62,948 nt of DNA from an uncultured Bacteroidota bacterium (GCA_903929195.1 CAIYTT010000189.1:1-62948); one strand, 5' to 3'. Positions 8,572 to 18,717 are shown, numbered from the stretch's first letter. Notes: generated from the letters alone by a model not told the origin. Made by a program: numbers and translations.

Positions 8572-9480
8572 ATGTATGATATAATTGGAGATATTCATGG
8601 ACATGCCGATGCTTTAGAGATACTATTGCAAAAGATGAAATATATAAGAAAAGCTGGTGTATATTGTCATCCGGATAACAGAAAAGTAATATTTGTAGGA
8701 GACTTTATTGATAGAGGTCCAAAAATTAGAGAAACACTTCATTTAGTAAAAGATATGTGTGATGCAGGTAATGCCTTTGCTGTAATGGGAAATCATGAGT
8801 ATAATGCAATTTGTTTTCACACGCCTCATTTAGAAAAAGGTGGATTTTTCAGGGAACATTCATTGAAAGAAATTGAACAACATTTAGAAACACTAAAACA
8901 ATTTAAACAGTACTCAACTGAATGGGATTATTTTTTAAATTGGTTTAAAGAATTGCCACTTTACTACGAAAATGACGATTTTAGAGTTGTTCATGCTTGT
9001 TGGGATATATTACATATTAATTGGATAAAAAATAATTACAAAGGCATAAATAAAGATTTCTTATCACTTGCAACAGATAGAGACAATATAGGTGGAGTAT
9101 ATAATATTATTGAAGAAACTTTAAAAGGAAAAGAAGCAAAATTACCTTGTGGTAAATTTTTTACAGATAAAGATGGTACGATAAGAACGGAATGCCGGGT
9201 GAAATGGTGGAGCAATAAAAAAGAACGTGAAAAATTTGGGCAGATTTTGCTTGGATGTCCTAATGATATGATAAATGAACAAATACCAAGTGGACTTGAA
9301 TATTATTTATACGATGATAATAAATATGTATTTTTTGGTCATTATTGGCTTGGAGGCTTCCCAACAATAGACAACACAAAAGCTATCTGTTTAGATTACA
9401 GTGTTGCCAAAGGCGGTATTTTAGTAGGATGTAGAACAGAAAAGGTTATTAGTGGTTTGGATATACAATTTATATATTAA
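8572..9480 (+). CDS. Calcineurin-like metallophosphoesterase (ApaH/PrpE-like)
   Basis: A 302-residue cytoplasmic hydrolase. The di-metal phosphoesterase motifs are in order: GDIHGH at residues 6-11 (D-x-H), VGDFIDRGP near 43-51 (G-D-x-x-D-R-G), GNHEYNA near 74 (G-N-H-E), a later VVHACWD histidine and FFGHYW near 262. The arrangement resembles the PrpE/ApaH and Ser/Thr-phosphatase branch, whose members cleave diadenosine polyphosphates or phosphoproteins. The substrate cannot be chosen from sequence. It may share a transcript with the small membrane-protein gene upstream. Confidence 0.85.
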   Translation: MYDIIGDIHGHADALEILLQKMKYIRKAGVYCHPDNRKVIFVGDFIDRGPKIRETLHLVKDMCDAGNAFAVMGNHEYNAICFHTPHLEKGGFFREHSLKEIEQHLETLKQFKQYSTEWDYFLNWFKELPLYYENDDFRVVHACWDILHINWIKNNYKGINKDFLSLATDRDNIGGVYNIIEETLKGKEAKLPCGKFFTDKDGTIRTECRVKWWSNKKEREKFGQILLGCPNDMINEQIPSGLEYYLYDDNKYVFFGHYWLGGFPTIDNTKAICLDYSVAKGGILVGCRTEKVISGLDIQFIY

Positions 9481-9659
9481 AAAAATAATTTCAAACGTTT
9501 ATTTTCTCATTTTCAGAAAAAATTGTTTTATACAAAGCATATTGAATTTATAAATGCGAATTGATTTGGCTTTTTTATTGGTTAAAATGCGAATATATAG
9601 AGTGAAATTTGAAAAATTTAATTTGGAATAGTTCAATAAATATAGTAATTATCAATAAT

Positions 9660-9842
9660 ATGAATAGTAAATCACATACAAAAAAATATTTAATACTCGC
9701 AATTTTCGGCTCGCTGCTTGCAATTTTTAGTATTAAACTTTTTAAATATAATGCATTTTTAGGCGGTTTTTGTTCCGGGTTAGGTGCTGTACTTGCAGTA
9801 GGTTCTATTCTTTTAATGTTAAATAATCGCAATAAAAAATAA
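9660..9842 (+). CDS. Small two-helix membrane protein
   Basis: A 60-residue ORF starting at ATG 9660. An upstream TTG in the same frame at 9609 adds an unlikely N-terminus. Two hydrophobic segments (about residues 9-24 and 30-50, the second glycine-rich) are separated by a short KYN turn, and the end is basic (NNRNKK). No family is recognised. It stops seven bases before the convergent sbcC stop codon. Confidence 0.5.
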   Translation: MNSKSHTKKYLILAIFGSLLAIFSIKLFKYNAFLGGFCSGLGAVLAVGSILLMLNNRNKK

Positions 9843-9849
9843 AATACTA

Positions 9850-12800
9850 TTAACCTATAACTTCCATTTTGCTTTTTCCACTTAATTGTTTCGTAACTTT
9901 TATTTGGGTGTGTATGCGTTCAGTCATTTCATAAACATGAGAAATAACACCCACCTTACGACCCTGGTTATGTAATCTTTCTAATGCATCCATTGCTACG
10001 CTAAGTGTTTCACCGTCAAGCGAGCCAAAACCTTCGTCTATAAACAACGATTCTACTTTCATTTTATTAGATGATAATGAGGCTAAACCTAATGCCAATG
10101 CCAATGAGACCAAGAACGATTCGCCACCTGACAGTGAATGTACCGACCTAATTTCATCTCCCATTTCTTTATCTTTTACTTGCAATGCCAATGAATTGGG
10201 TATGCGTTCTAATTCATATCTGGCTGCCAAAAATTGTAAATGGTTATTAGCATAGCTAAGCAAAATTTCTAAGGTATATTCTTGTGCTATTTGTCTAAAT
10301 TTATCACCATCGGCAGAACCTAATAAATCATCTAATTTTTGCCAATCTTCAAAAATTGTTTTTGCAACATTTATTTTTTCTTGCAAAAATCCTACTTTAT
10401 TTTTATTGTCGGCATCTTGTCTCAGAGTATATTCATATTCGCTTTTGTGCGTAGTTATAGTATCTATTTTTGCTTTTAATTCCGTTTGGTCTATTTCTAA
10501 TTCGGCTATACTTTTATCTGTTTGTTTTTTTTCTATGTGTTTTTCTAATAGTGTTGTCCGTTCTTTAAGTATGGTTTCTGCCTTATAAAGATTCGTATTT
10601 AAGTCATTTAACCACTTCTTTTCTGCTACTAACCATTCATTTGAATAACTTAATAATTCATATAGTATTATTTCATCAATTGCTGAATTTTTATTTAAGT
10701 TATATTGAATAATAAATGCATTTATTTGTTCGTTTATATCTAATAATTCTTTTTTATTGTCTTTTATGCTATTTTCTAATTGTTTTTTTGTGCCATGGTT
10801 TCTATTTAAAATACCTCTCCATACATTTAATTGATTAGTAATGTCTATTGTGGCTTTTTTGCAATTATCAATAGCAGTATTAAATTCTGCTTCTACCTCA
10901 CTTATTGTTCTATTATTAAATAGTTCTTTTCTTTTAGCTTTATAGCTTAGTATTTCGGTTTGTATATTTTTGAAATTAGTAATGGTATCTTTTACTATTG
11001 TATTCTCAAAGTTTTCCTTTTGATATATTAAACCACTTAAAATTGTTTTGTGATTTTCTAATTTTTTATTTGTTTCATCTAATAGCAGAATTTTCCTGTG
11101 CCAATCGGTACTAAAAGAAATAACGCTATTAATAAATTTTTCCGGTTCTTTTTTCCAGTTTTCCCACCAAGCTGCTGTTGAGAAATAGATATTTAATTCT
11201 TTTTCTATTTCAGAAGCCCTCTGTTTATTAACATCCAACTCAGTATTATATCTGTTTAAATCACTATTCGTAATCTGTTTTGTATTTTCACTATTTTTTA
11301 TTTCTTGAGTAATGTTCTGTATGTCCTCTTTTACACGTATTTGCTTTTCTTTTTGTGCTTCAAATAGTTTATTTAATTGATTATATTCGTCTTGATACTT
11401 GCGATTGTTATCTAATGCTTCTTTTGTTATATAGATTTGATTTTGTAACCAATTGCTTTTTTCTGTATCAGGCAGTTGGATGCAAGCCTCATCAATTTCA
11501 AAAGCAATCCATTTGCTGCTTAATTCTTTGTTTTCTTTTGTTAGTTCTTCATTTTCAATTGTTGATGTATTTAATATATTATTTATATTTATTATTTCTG
11601 TTTCAAGAATGTTGCCCTGCTTTGTGAATTGATTATAACTTATTGTGCAATTGTCATATTCTTTTTTTAGAACTACTAAAATAGTATTTAGTTGTTTCTG
11701 TTCTGTTTTATAGGGGTGGTGGGTACTGCCACAAACAGGACATGGGTCTTGGTCAGCAAGATTTGTACGGAGACTTACCACGTCTTTTGCGGTTTCTAAT
11801 TCCGCTCTCCTATACATTTTTTCAGCATATTCTTTTTTTATTCTTGCTTTTTCCAGTTCTGCTTTTGTATTTTCTTGTTCTGTTGTTTTGCTTTCTAAAT
11901 CTTTTTTATTTGTATCTATTTTTAGTTTGCATTTGTTTAGGTCAATCGTGTTTTTATAAAATAAATCCCAACAAGCTTTAGCACTTACTAAATTAGCGAA
12001 TAGATTGGAAAAGTTACTTTCACTATGTTTTAAATCTTCAATACTATATTCAGTAAGTTTCTTTTGTTGGTCGTATAATGTAATGTTTACAACTGATAGC
12101 TTCGCTTCTTCGCTTTTTAGTTGTTGCACTAAGCGAACATACATTTTTTCGTTTTTTTCAATTAAAGCTTTTGTGTTAGTTAAATTGGTTTCAATCGTAT
12201 TTTCTTGCTGTAATAGTATAGAAGCATCGTTTAATTTTGATACAATTAATTTTGTATTTTCTGCAATAGATTTCTTCTCATTATGTGTATTAATCCAGTA
12301 ATGAATACTTTCTAATTCATTGTTTATAATATCATTCTCTTTTTGCTTATTTTCAATTTCTTTTATTTGTTCCTCTTTCTTTTTAGTTACATTTGTAACC
12401 TCCTTTTCTAAAGCATCTAACTGCACATTTTTTTCCTTAATTAGGGTGTCCTGTTCTTTTGCTTTATCAATTAGAGGCTTTGCATTTTCATAATTGGTTT
12501 CGCATTGTTTTAAATTTTCATTAGCTACCTGTAATTCTTCTTCTTTTATTTTAAGCTGTTGTTCTAAAATTTCAATTTCTGCGTTTATTTTATTCAGCTC
12601 GCGGTCATTTTTTTCAAGTATTTTGATGCTATTTTCTTTCGATTCTACTTTGCTTCTTATTTCTTGTACCTCATTTATAGTATCTATTTTCTTTATCCTG
12701 TCTGTGACATTTAGTTTTATTTCGCCTGCATTTTGCAATTCATTGTTGGCAGCATCAATACTATTTTCTATATCTACAAAAGTAGTATGCCAGCTTATTG

Positions 12801-13584
12801 CTGTTATTAATGTTTGTTCTTCGCTTTTAAGACTATTTAATTCCGTGTTTATTTCAGCAATTTTAGTGTTTAATAGTTCTATATCTTCCGGGGCAAGCAA
12901 TTGTATGCCGCCCATTTGTTTTACTAATTCATTCAGTTCTAATTTTTTCTCATTGTATTTTTCTCTAATTTTTACAGATATTTCAGAATATATATCTGTC
13001 CCGGTTAATTTTTCAAGTAAGGAAGATTTTTCTTTCTTCTCAGCTTTCAAAAAGGCTGTAAAGTCGCCTTGTGCCAATAAAACAGAACGCGTAAACTGAG
13101 TAAAATTTAACCCTACCAGTCGTTCTATTTCTTTTAAAGTATCTGTTTTTTTGCCTCCAAATTTTATAGTAGTTACTGCATTTATCAGTTCAACGGTATC
13201 TGCTTGCAGGCTGCCCTCTATTTTATTAAAAGCACGCTTCACCTTCCATATAGCAGTATATTTATTACCGTCTATACCTATAAAGGTAACCTCTGCAAAA
13301 CCATCGGCAGTCCCTTTTCTTAAAATACCTTTTATGTCGCCTATGCTCAATTTGTTTTTAAGTCCATCGGCAATTTCAATACCACTTTCTTTTGCTTGGG
13401 TATGCCTGGGGGTTTGGGCGAAAAGTGCAAGGCAAAGAGCATCTAATATAGTTGACTTACCTGCACCTGTGGCACCGGTAATTGCAAATATACCTGCTGA
13501 CACTAATGGCTCTTTTGTAAAATCTATTTCACTTATGCCCTCCAGCGATGCAAGGTTCTTGATTTTTATAGATAGAATTTTCAT
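9850..13584 (-). CDS. sbcC: Exonuclease SbcC, ATPase subunit
   Basis: SbcC is the Rad50-like subunit of the SbcCD nuclease, which opens DNA hairpins and trims blocked ends. The 1244-residue protein begins with a Walker A motif (GATGAGKSTILDAL). Very long coiled coils follow, interrupted near residue 612 by a CPVC zinc hook (DPCPVCGSTHHP), and it ends with the ABC signature (SLSGGES) and Walker B (LFIDEGFGSLD). It lies three bases downstream of sbcD on the minus strand, the standard sbcDC operon. Several long plus-strand ORFs inside it are shadows made possible by its AT-rich coiled-coil coding sequence. Confidence 0.97.
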   Translation of the reverse strand: MKILSIKIKNLASLEGISEIDFTKEPLVSAGIFAITGATGAGKSTILDALCLALFAQTPRHTQAKESGIEIADGLKNKLSIGDIKGILRKGTADGFAEVTFIGIDGNKYTAIWKVKRAFNKIEGSLQADTVELINAVTTIKFGGKKTDTLKEIERLVGLNFTQFTRSVLLAQGDFTAFLKAEKKEKSSLLEKLTGTDIYSEISVKIREKYNEKKLELNELVKQMGGIQLLAPEDIELLNTKIAEINTELNSLKSEEQTLITAISWHTTFVDIENSIDAANNELQNAGEIKLNVTDRIKKIDTINEVQEIRSKVESKENSIKILEKNDRELNKINAEIEILEQQLKIKEEELQVANENLKQCETNYENAKPLIDKAKEQDTLIKEKNVQLDALEKEVTNVTKKKEEQIKEIENKQKENDIINNELESIHYWINTHNEKKSIAENTKLIVSKLNDASILLQQENTIETNLTNTKALIEKNEKMYVRLVQQLKSEEAKLSVVNITLYDQQKKLTEYSIEDLKHSESNFSNLFANLVSAKACWDLFYKNTIDLNKCKLKIDTNKKDLESKTTEQENTKAELEKARIKKEYAEKMYRRAELETAKDVVSLRTNLADQDPCPVCGSTHHPYKTEQKQLNTILVVLKKEYDNCTISYNQFTKQGNILETEIININNILNTSTIENEELTKENKELSSKWIAFEIDEACIQLPDTEKSNWLQNQIYITKEALDNNRKYQDEYNQLNKLFEAQKEKQIRVKEDIQNITQEIKNSENTKQITNSDLNRYNTELDVNKQRASEIEKELNIYFSTAAWWENWKKEPEKFINSVISFSTDWHRKILLLDETNKKLENHKTILSGLIYQKENFENTIVKDTITNFKNIQTEILSYKAKRKELFNNRTISEVEAEFNTAIDNCKKATIDITNQLNVWRGILNRNHGTKKQLENSIKDNKKELLDINEQINAFIIQYNLNKNSAIDEIILYELLSYSNEWLVAEKKWLNDLNTNLYKAETILKERTTLLEKHIEKKQTDKSIAELEIDQTELKAKIDTITTHKSEYEYTLRQDADNKNKVGFLQEKINVAKTIFEDWQKLDDLLGSADGDKFRQIAQEYTLEILLSYANNHLQFLAARYELERIPNSLALQVKDKEMGDEIRSVHSLSGGESFLVSLALALGLASLSSNKMKVESLFIDEGFGSLDGETLSVAMDALERLHNQGRKVGVISHVYEMTERIHTQIKVTKQLSGKSKMEVIG

Positions 13585-13587
13585 AGG

Positions 13588-14823
13588 TTATTCTTCTTTT
13601 AGGTGTATTTCTTGAACAACTTCATTAAATAATTTTATAAATACTTCCGGTGTCTCTGTTTTGTATTTACCTTGATATACTTTTTTAAATACATCTAATG
13701 GATTTAAATCATTTAATTGATTTATTGTATTTGCTTCTTTTTCATCTTCATTGCTTTTAGGATACACAGTGCTTATTGTTGCTAATCTTACCTGTTTATT
13801 TTCTAATACTGTTTCAATTTCGTGCCTTAGAGCAGGTTGCGGCTCATCTATTAGCACTCTTACTTCAATATATGGCCATCGGTTTTTATCTTGAATAACC
13901 TCATTTAGCTCACTTAGTAATTTTTTTACTTCATTTAGAGGTTTATGGGTAGCAGGTATTCTTTTTAAAGAAACGGTAACCGGTATAGGTATTGCAGTAA
14001 TTTGTTTCAATTCATCCCCTTCTATTGTTACCATAACTACCTGATGCAAATAATTATGTTCTGAGAACGACATCGGAATTGGGCTACCTGAATATCTAAT
14101 ATGTTCTTTGCCACCTATTTTTTGAGGTCTGTGGATATGCCCCAATGCTGTATAAATTATATTTTCATTAAATGCAGTTGCATCTATTAATTCTGTACCA
14201 CCCAATATTAATCGTTCGCTCTTATCTTTTTCTGATACCGAAGCCCCGGAAGTGTGCAAATGACCCATTGCAATAATTGGCTGTCCGGCTTGTCTTTTAT
14301 TATTAGTGTATGTATATATTTGTTTGTATAATTCGGCAACACCTTCCGTATAGGGCGATACAGCATCCGCAACCTCCGGATAATCTCCATTTCTTAAAAA
14401 TGGAACAGCCATGCACCATGCAATAATTGTATTGTCTTTATCTTTTATGGGTATCACCAATTTTTCATAATCAATTACGCCTTCATTTTGGGTTACTACG
14501 CCAACAATATGTATATTAGAAGATGCCAATAAGGGTTTCGGTGCTTCTAAACGAGATGCAGAATCGTGGTTGCCTGCCGTAATAATAATTTGTAATTGGG
14601 GTGCAGCAACAATAACATCTTTTAAAAAAGTATAAAATAATTTTATAGAGGCTGCCGAAGGGTTAGAAACATCAAATATATCGCCACTAATTAGCAATAA
14701 ATCTATGTCATTTGTTTTTATTGCCTCAATAAGCCAAATAAGAAATTGTTCATGTTCAAAAGTCCGGTCATATTCGTGAAATGTTTGTCCTATATGCCAG
14801 TCGGCTGTGTGTAGTAGTTTCAT
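13588..14823 (-). CDS. sbcD: Exonuclease SbcD, nuclease subunit
   Basis: SbcD is the Mre11-like Mn-dependent phosphoesterase that partners SbcC. The start is taken as the ATG giving MKLLHTADWHIGQTF, the conserved N-terminus; an in-frame start six codons upstream is less likely. Motifs in order are HTADWHIG, ISGDIFD, TAGNHDSASRLE, MGHLHTSG and ALGHIHRPQ, the complete set of metal-binding residues of the family. The length (411 residues) matches the family. It is the first gene of the sbcD-sbcC operon. Confidence 0.97.
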   Translation of the reverse strand: MKLLHTADWHIGQTFHEYDRTFEHEQFLIWLIEAIKTNDIDLLLISGDIFDVSNPSAASIKLFYTFLKDVIVAAPQLQIIITAGNHDSASRLEAPKPLLASSNIHIVGVVTQNEGVIDYEKLVIPIKDKDNTIIAWCMAVPFLRNGDYPEVADAVSPYTEGVAELYKQIYTYTNNKRQAGQPIIAMGHLHTSGASVSEKDKSERLILGGTELIDATAFNENIIYTALGHIHRPQKIGGKEHIRYSGSPIPMSFSEHNYLHQVVMVTIEGDELKQITAIPIPVTVSLKRIPATHKPLNEVKKLLSELNEVIQDKNRWPYIEVRVLIDEPQPALRHEIETVLENKQVRLATISTVYPKSNEDEKEANTINQLNDLNPLDVFKKVYQGKYKTETPEVFIKLFNEVVQEIHLKEE

Positions 14824-14936
14824 AATATATCTCCCAAACAATTTACTTAGATGCTAAGTTAAATGATTTTGTTTGTTGTTTAAATATAAATAAAACAGCA
14901 ATGAGAACTATTAAGACATATATAGAAAGTCGCATA

Positions 14937-15299
14937 TTAATATTGACCTGTGCCTAATAAAACCAGCGTACAAGCTTCCATTGTTTTTATACCTTGCCTA
15001 ATAGCCATGTCTTCCAGTTCCATATTTTCTGTACCCGGATTAAAAATAATTCGTCTTGGGTTTAGCGATAAAATATAGTCGTAATATGGTTTTTGAAGAC
15101 TGGGGTTTACATATAAGGTAACGGTATCAATATCGTTAAGAGGTAGCATTGTTGTAATAATAGGCACATTAGCAACCATTCCTGCACTTTTGCCAATAGC
15201 TACAACTTCGTGCTTGTGAGCCAATAATCTATGTATAGCTTTATTACTATATCGTTCTTCATTCTCCGAGGCGCCAATTACTAATGTTTTATTTTTCAT
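14937..15299 (-). CDS. CoA-binding domain protein (YccU-like)
   Basis: A 120-residue single-domain Rossmann-type protein of the CoA_binding_2 family. The start MKNKTLVIGASENEERYSNKA contains the glycine-rich nucleotide loop, and the domain ends with IRQGIKTMEACTLVLLGTGQY, typical of the family. These proteins bind CoA in vitro; their role is unclear. The start is placed at the second possible methionine because the upstream nine residues do not resemble the family. It is a single gene with about 110 bases between it and sbcD. Confidence 0.8.
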   Translation of the reverse strand: MKNKTLVIGASENEERYSNKAIHRLLAHKHEVVAIGKSAGMVANVPIITTMLPLNDIDTVTLYVNPSLQKPYYDYILSLNPRRIIFNPGTENMELEDMAIRQGIKTMEACTLVLLGTGQY

Positions 15300-15496
15300 A
15301 AATGTTTGTGTACAAATGTGTATCAAAGTTATTTCTTTTTCGGGTTATGTGAAAAGCATTTTTCAATAGTTGTTGCTGTATTTAAGAAATAAAGAATATT
15401 TTTATAGGTTAGTTAATAAAATCTTCTAAATATCACTTCCTTGCAAAAATTATACTATTTATATCAACTAATACTTCTTTCCCATTCATTACGAAG

Positions 15497-15526
15497 TTGT
15501 TTTTGAATTTCTAATTCAGAACTTTG
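15497..15526 (+). promoter_or_regulatory. Promoter before the DUF922-like gene
   Basis: TTG at 15497-15499, a 19-base spacer and GAACTTTG at 15519-15526 (one mismatch to TAnnTTTG). An in-frame TTG at 15524 falls inside the -7 element, so the ATG at 15545 must be the real start. Confidence 0.5.
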
Positions 15527-15544
15527 CGAACTAAGAGAAAACTA

Positions 15545-16099
15545 ATGAAAATAAGCATTAATAGCATAATTATTTTAATCTTTTTTCAGCTATTTTTTGG
15601 TACAAGTGCCGTTGCACAACAAATTTTATGGCGTGCAAACTGCCATTTATCAAGTGATGATTTCAAAGGAAAGAAACCTCGCAAAAGTAAGTGGGTTGCC
15701 GTTACTGCTACTCAATTACACTATACTTTAAATAAAAACAGTAAAGATAGTACCTCTGTAAAAGTTGATTGTATATTTGACATGAAACAATCATGGAAAA
15801 AATATAAAACACTGAATCACTACATATTACAGCACGAGCAAACACATTTTGATATTGCTGAATTATACGCACGAAAACTAAGACAAGCTTTAAAAAAGTA
15901 TATAGTAAGTAAAGATAAATTGATTAATCCCGACTGGAAATTACAGTATATATTATTTATTAATAATCATGGAAGCCGGCATTATCAAAAAAAATATGAC
16001 GGACAAACAAAGCATTCAAATAGAAGAACTGCTCAAAGAGAATGGAATGCTAAAATAGCCGATGAGCTAAATGCACTAAGAGAGTATGAGGTAAAATGA
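15545..16099 (+). CDS. Secreted DUF922-like zinc metalloprotease
   Basis: A 184-residue exported protein. A signal peptide ending in AVAQQ is followed by a domain starting LWRANCHLSSDDFKGK. It contains an HExxH zinc-binding motif in LQHEQTHFDIAELYARKLRQ near residue 98, with the downstream glutamate or aspartate that DUF922-type peptidases use. A basic C-terminal region with a REWNAKIADELN segment completes the fold seen in these putative Zn-dependent proteases. Its substrate is unknown. It is transcribed from its own promoter. Confidence 0.75.
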   Translation: MKISINSIIILIFFQLFFGTSAVAQQILWRANCHLSSDDFKGKKPRKSKWVAVTATQLHYTLNKNSKDSTSVKVDCIFDMKQSWKKYKTLNHYILQHEQTHFDIAELYARKLRQALKKYIVSKDKLINPDWKLQYILFINNHGSRHYQKKYDGQTKHSNRRTAQREWNAKIADELNALREYEVK

Positions 16100-16232
16100 A
16101 ATAGTGAATAGAAGACAATTATTTAGCCTTTTCATAAATAACTAAAGAGTAAACAATAAAAGTAGGAATGCTAAAATACTTATAAACATATTCTATATTA
16201 CAATTTAAAAATCTTGATTACGAATCAGTAGA

Positions 16233-16260
16233 TTGTTTATTTTTTTATTAACTAACTTTG
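16233..16260 (+). promoter_or_regulatory. Promoter before the UbiD-type gene, possibly giving a leaderless mRNA
   Basis: TTG at 16233-16235, a 17-base spacer and TAACTTTG at 16253-16260 (exact TAnnTTTG). The start codon begins only four bases after the -7 element, so the transcript would start at or next to the ATG. Confidence 0.5.
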
Positions 16261-16264
16261 CCGC

Positions 16265-18187
16265 ATGGCATACAAATCATTGCAAGAATTTATTGATGTA
16301 TTAGATAAAGCCGGTGAACTGTTAAGAATAAAAACTTTTGTTGACCCGGTTTTAGAAATTGCTGAAATAACTGACCGTATCTCTAAAACAGCTAATAGAA
16401 ATAAAGCGCTTCTTTTTGAAAATACAGGTACACAATTTCCATTACTTATTAATTCTATGGGTAGCGAAAAGCGTATGTGTATGGCTTTGGGGGTAAATGA
16501 GCTTGATGATATAATACGTGATATGGAGAGCTTATTTAAAAAATTAGCTACTCCTAAAACCGGATTAATAGATAAGCTTGCTTTATTGCCCGAGCTTAAC
16601 AAATTCGCATCTTGGATGCCAAGAGTGGTAAAAAGAAAAGGGGAGTGCCAAGAGGTAGTAATGGATAAACCCAATTTAGATTTACTGCCTATTCTTAAGT
16701 GCTGGCCACAAGACGGTGGTCGCTTTATTACCTTGCCTGCCATACATACCAAAGACCCCATTAGCGGGTCTAGAAACATTGGTATGTACAGAATGCAAGT
16801 GTTTGCACCCGATTTAACTGCACTGCATTGGCACAAACATAAAGTGTCGGCAGGACATTTTAATGAATATAAAAAATTAGGTAAGCGTATGCCGGTAGCT
16901 GTTGCTTTGGGTGGCGACCCAATTTATACTTATGCAGCTACAGCACCTTTGCCGTCTAATGTAGATGAATATATGCTGGCGGGCTTCTTACGGAAAAAAA
17001 GAGTAGAATTGGTGCGTTGCTTAACCCAGCCCGACATTGAAGTACCTGCCGATGCCGATTTTATTATTGAAGGTTATGTAGATACTGAAGAAGAACTGAT
17101 ATGGGAAGGGCCTTTTGGCGACCATACGGGTTATTATTCTTTGCCCGATTGGTATCCCAGATTTCATGTTACAGCTATAACACATAAAAAAAACGCAATT
17201 TATCCGGCTACTATTGTAGGCATACCACCACAAGAAGATGCTTGGATAGGAAAAGCTACAGAACGCATTTTTCTTACGCCTATAAAAATGACTATGGTAC
17301 CCGAAATTACAGATATGAATATGCCCATAGAAGGTGTATTTCATAATTTGGTAATAAGCACTATTCATAAAGAATATGCAGGGCAAGGGCAAAAGGTGAT
17401 GAATGCCATGTGGGGTGCAGGGCAAATGATGTTTAATAAAATATTAGTACTTAGTGATGGTGTAAACGACAGTAAGATTAAAATAGATGACTATGCTGCA
17501 TTAGCAAAATATGTTTTCGACAATTTGAACCCTGCCAATGATGTCTATTTTAGTAATGGTCCAATGGATGTTTTAGACCATAGTTGTTCTAAAATGGGCT
17601 TTGGCGGTAAAATGTGTATTGATGGCACAAAAAAATTAGAAGAAGAATTGGTAATGCCTTTGTCTAAATTTATTCCAAACGAACTTTTTTCAGCTTCAAA
17701 AATAATTGCTCTTTATCCCGAAATTACCAGTCTTAATTATGATATTGCGAAAAATTTGGGTATTCCTGTTTTATTTATTGCAGTAAACAAATCAAGACCG
17801 AATCATGTTTTAGAACTTCATGATAAACTATGTGAATTGCCTGAAATTGTTGGCTTGAAAATGATTCTATATGTAGAACATACAGTTAATACAGAAGATA
17901 TAGCAGATGTTTTGTGGCGTTTTTGCAATAATTTAGACCCCAAAAGAGACCATTTTTATAGCGGTAAAGAAAAAAATATTTTAGGGCTTGATGGTACACG
18001 AAAAACAAAAACTTTTGATAACTTTGACCGTCCATGGCCTAATATTATTGTAGCTGATAAAGAGACAATTAAGATAGTTGACGATAAATGGAATAGCTTA
18101 AACATAGGTGAAAAAATTATTTCTCCATCTTTAAGATATTTTACCCAACTATATGGGGGGGGAGCATCTGTCTTAGATAATAATTAG
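16265..18187 (+). CDS. UbiD-family decarboxylase (menaquinone-type)
   Basis: A 640-residue member of the prenyl-FMN-dependent UbiD family, at least 100 residues longer than E. coli UbiD and of the size found in Bacteroidota menaquinone-biosynthesis decarboxylases (futalosine route). The N-terminus (MAYKSLQEFIDVLDKAGELL) is the family start. The catalytic block WEGPFGDHTGYYS lies near residue 281, with the conserved glutamate and aspartate, preceded by the RIGMYR-like segment GSRNIGMYRMQV that contacts the cofactor. The most likely job is decarboxylation in quinone synthesis. UbiD enzymes also act on aromatic acids, so a link with the aromatic pathway at 36-53 kb cannot be excluded, but the 18 kb distance and separate transcription argue against it. 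Confidence 0.85.
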   Translation: MAYKSLQEFIDVLDKAGELLRIKTFVDPVLEIAEITDRISKTANRNKALLFENTGTQFPLLINSMGSEKRMCMALGVNELDDIIRDMESLFKKLATPKTGLIDKLALLPELNKFASWMPRVVKRKGECQEVVMDKPNLDLLPILKCWPQDGGRFITLPAIHTKDPISGSRNIGMYRMQVFAPDLTALHWHKHKVSAGHFNEYKKLGKRMPVAVALGGDPIYTYAATAPLPSNVDEYMLAGFLRKKRVELVRCLTQPDIEVPADADFIIEGYVDTEEELIWEGPFGDHTGYYSLPDWYPRFHVTAITHKKNAIYPATIVGIPPQEDAWIGKATERIFLTPIKMTMVPEITDMNMPIEGVFHNLVISTIHKEYAGQGQKVMNAMWGAGQMMFNKILVLSDGVNDSKIKIDDYAALAKYVFDNLNPANDVYFSNGPMDVLDHSCSKMGFGGKMCIDGTKKLEEELVMPLSKFIPNELFSASKIIALYPEITSLNYDIAKNLGIPVLFIAVNKSRPNHVLELHDKLCELPEIVGLKMILYVEHTVNTEDIADVLWRFCNNLDPKRDHFYSGKEKNILGLDGTRKTKTFDNFDRPWPNIIVADKETIKIVDDKWNSLNIGEKIISPSLRYFTQLYGGGASVLDNN

Positions 18188-18228
18188 GTGTTTTAAAATA
18201 GTTTTCATAACTTTAAAAAAAAAATAAA

Positions 18229-18624
18229 ATGAAACGTATTATTTTAGTTTGTTGTTTACTTGCATTTACTTGTACTGCAACATTTGTTCAAAAATCTTAT
18301 GCACAAAGTACTACAACAACTGTAACTACTGCAGATTTTACTACAAAGGTGAATTTAATGGATTCTCAAATCGGTTCAGGAGATTTGACTACAGCAAGAG
18401 AAACTTGGAATCTGATACACCAAATGATGTTGAGTGTACTTGCAAAAACGAAAGTAAGTATCAATTCTTCAACTTTAGGTTCGGCTGAAAGAACAAGTTA
18501 TATTGCTCTTATAGACAACCAAAGAATTATTTATGCAGCTATTTGGCAAATGAAACCGGATTTAGCTACTAATCGTTCTGCAATACATGCAAAATTGCTT
18601 GAATTTGCAGCTACAATCTATTAA
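18229..18624 (+). CDS. Exported protein of unknown function
   Basis: A 131-residue protein with an N-terminal signal sequence (basic start MKRI, hydrophobic run, cleavage after SYAQ). A Thr-rich linker is followed by an amphipathic helical domain containing LTTARETWNLIHQMMLSVLAK. No family is recognised. It is 41 bases downstream of the UbiD-type gene. A TAACTTTA element at 18208-18215 (one mismatch) may give it separate transcription, and a hairpin terminator follows. Confidence 0.6.
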   Translation: MKRIILVCCLLAFTCTATFVQKSYAQSTTTTVTTADFTTKVNLMDSQIGSGDLTTARETWNLIHQMMLSVLAKTKVSINSSTLGSAERTSYIALIDNQRIIYAAIWQMKPDLATNRSAIHAKLLEFAATIY

Positions 18625-18650
18625 TCTTTATATTATTACATATTTATAAG

Positions 18651-18689
18651 GTATCAACATTCTACTTAGTAAGGGTGTTGATACTTTTT
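18651..18689 (+). terminator. Rho-independent terminator
   Basis: A nine-base-pair stem GTATCAACA / TGTTGATAC with a 16-base loop is followed by TTTTT. It lies between the exported protein gene and the VOC gene. Confidence 0.8.
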
Positions 18690-18717
18690 ATGTCTAAAAT
18701 AAACTCCTTTTATTTAT

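Noticed and set aside
12494-13615. Plus-strand ORFs of 201 and 154 codons opposite the start of sbcC
   Set aside because: They lie wholly within the coding frame of sbcC, which has all its motifs. Their products are low-complexity hydrophobic/Ser-rich translations typical of antisense to Lys/Glu/Asn-rich coiled coils.
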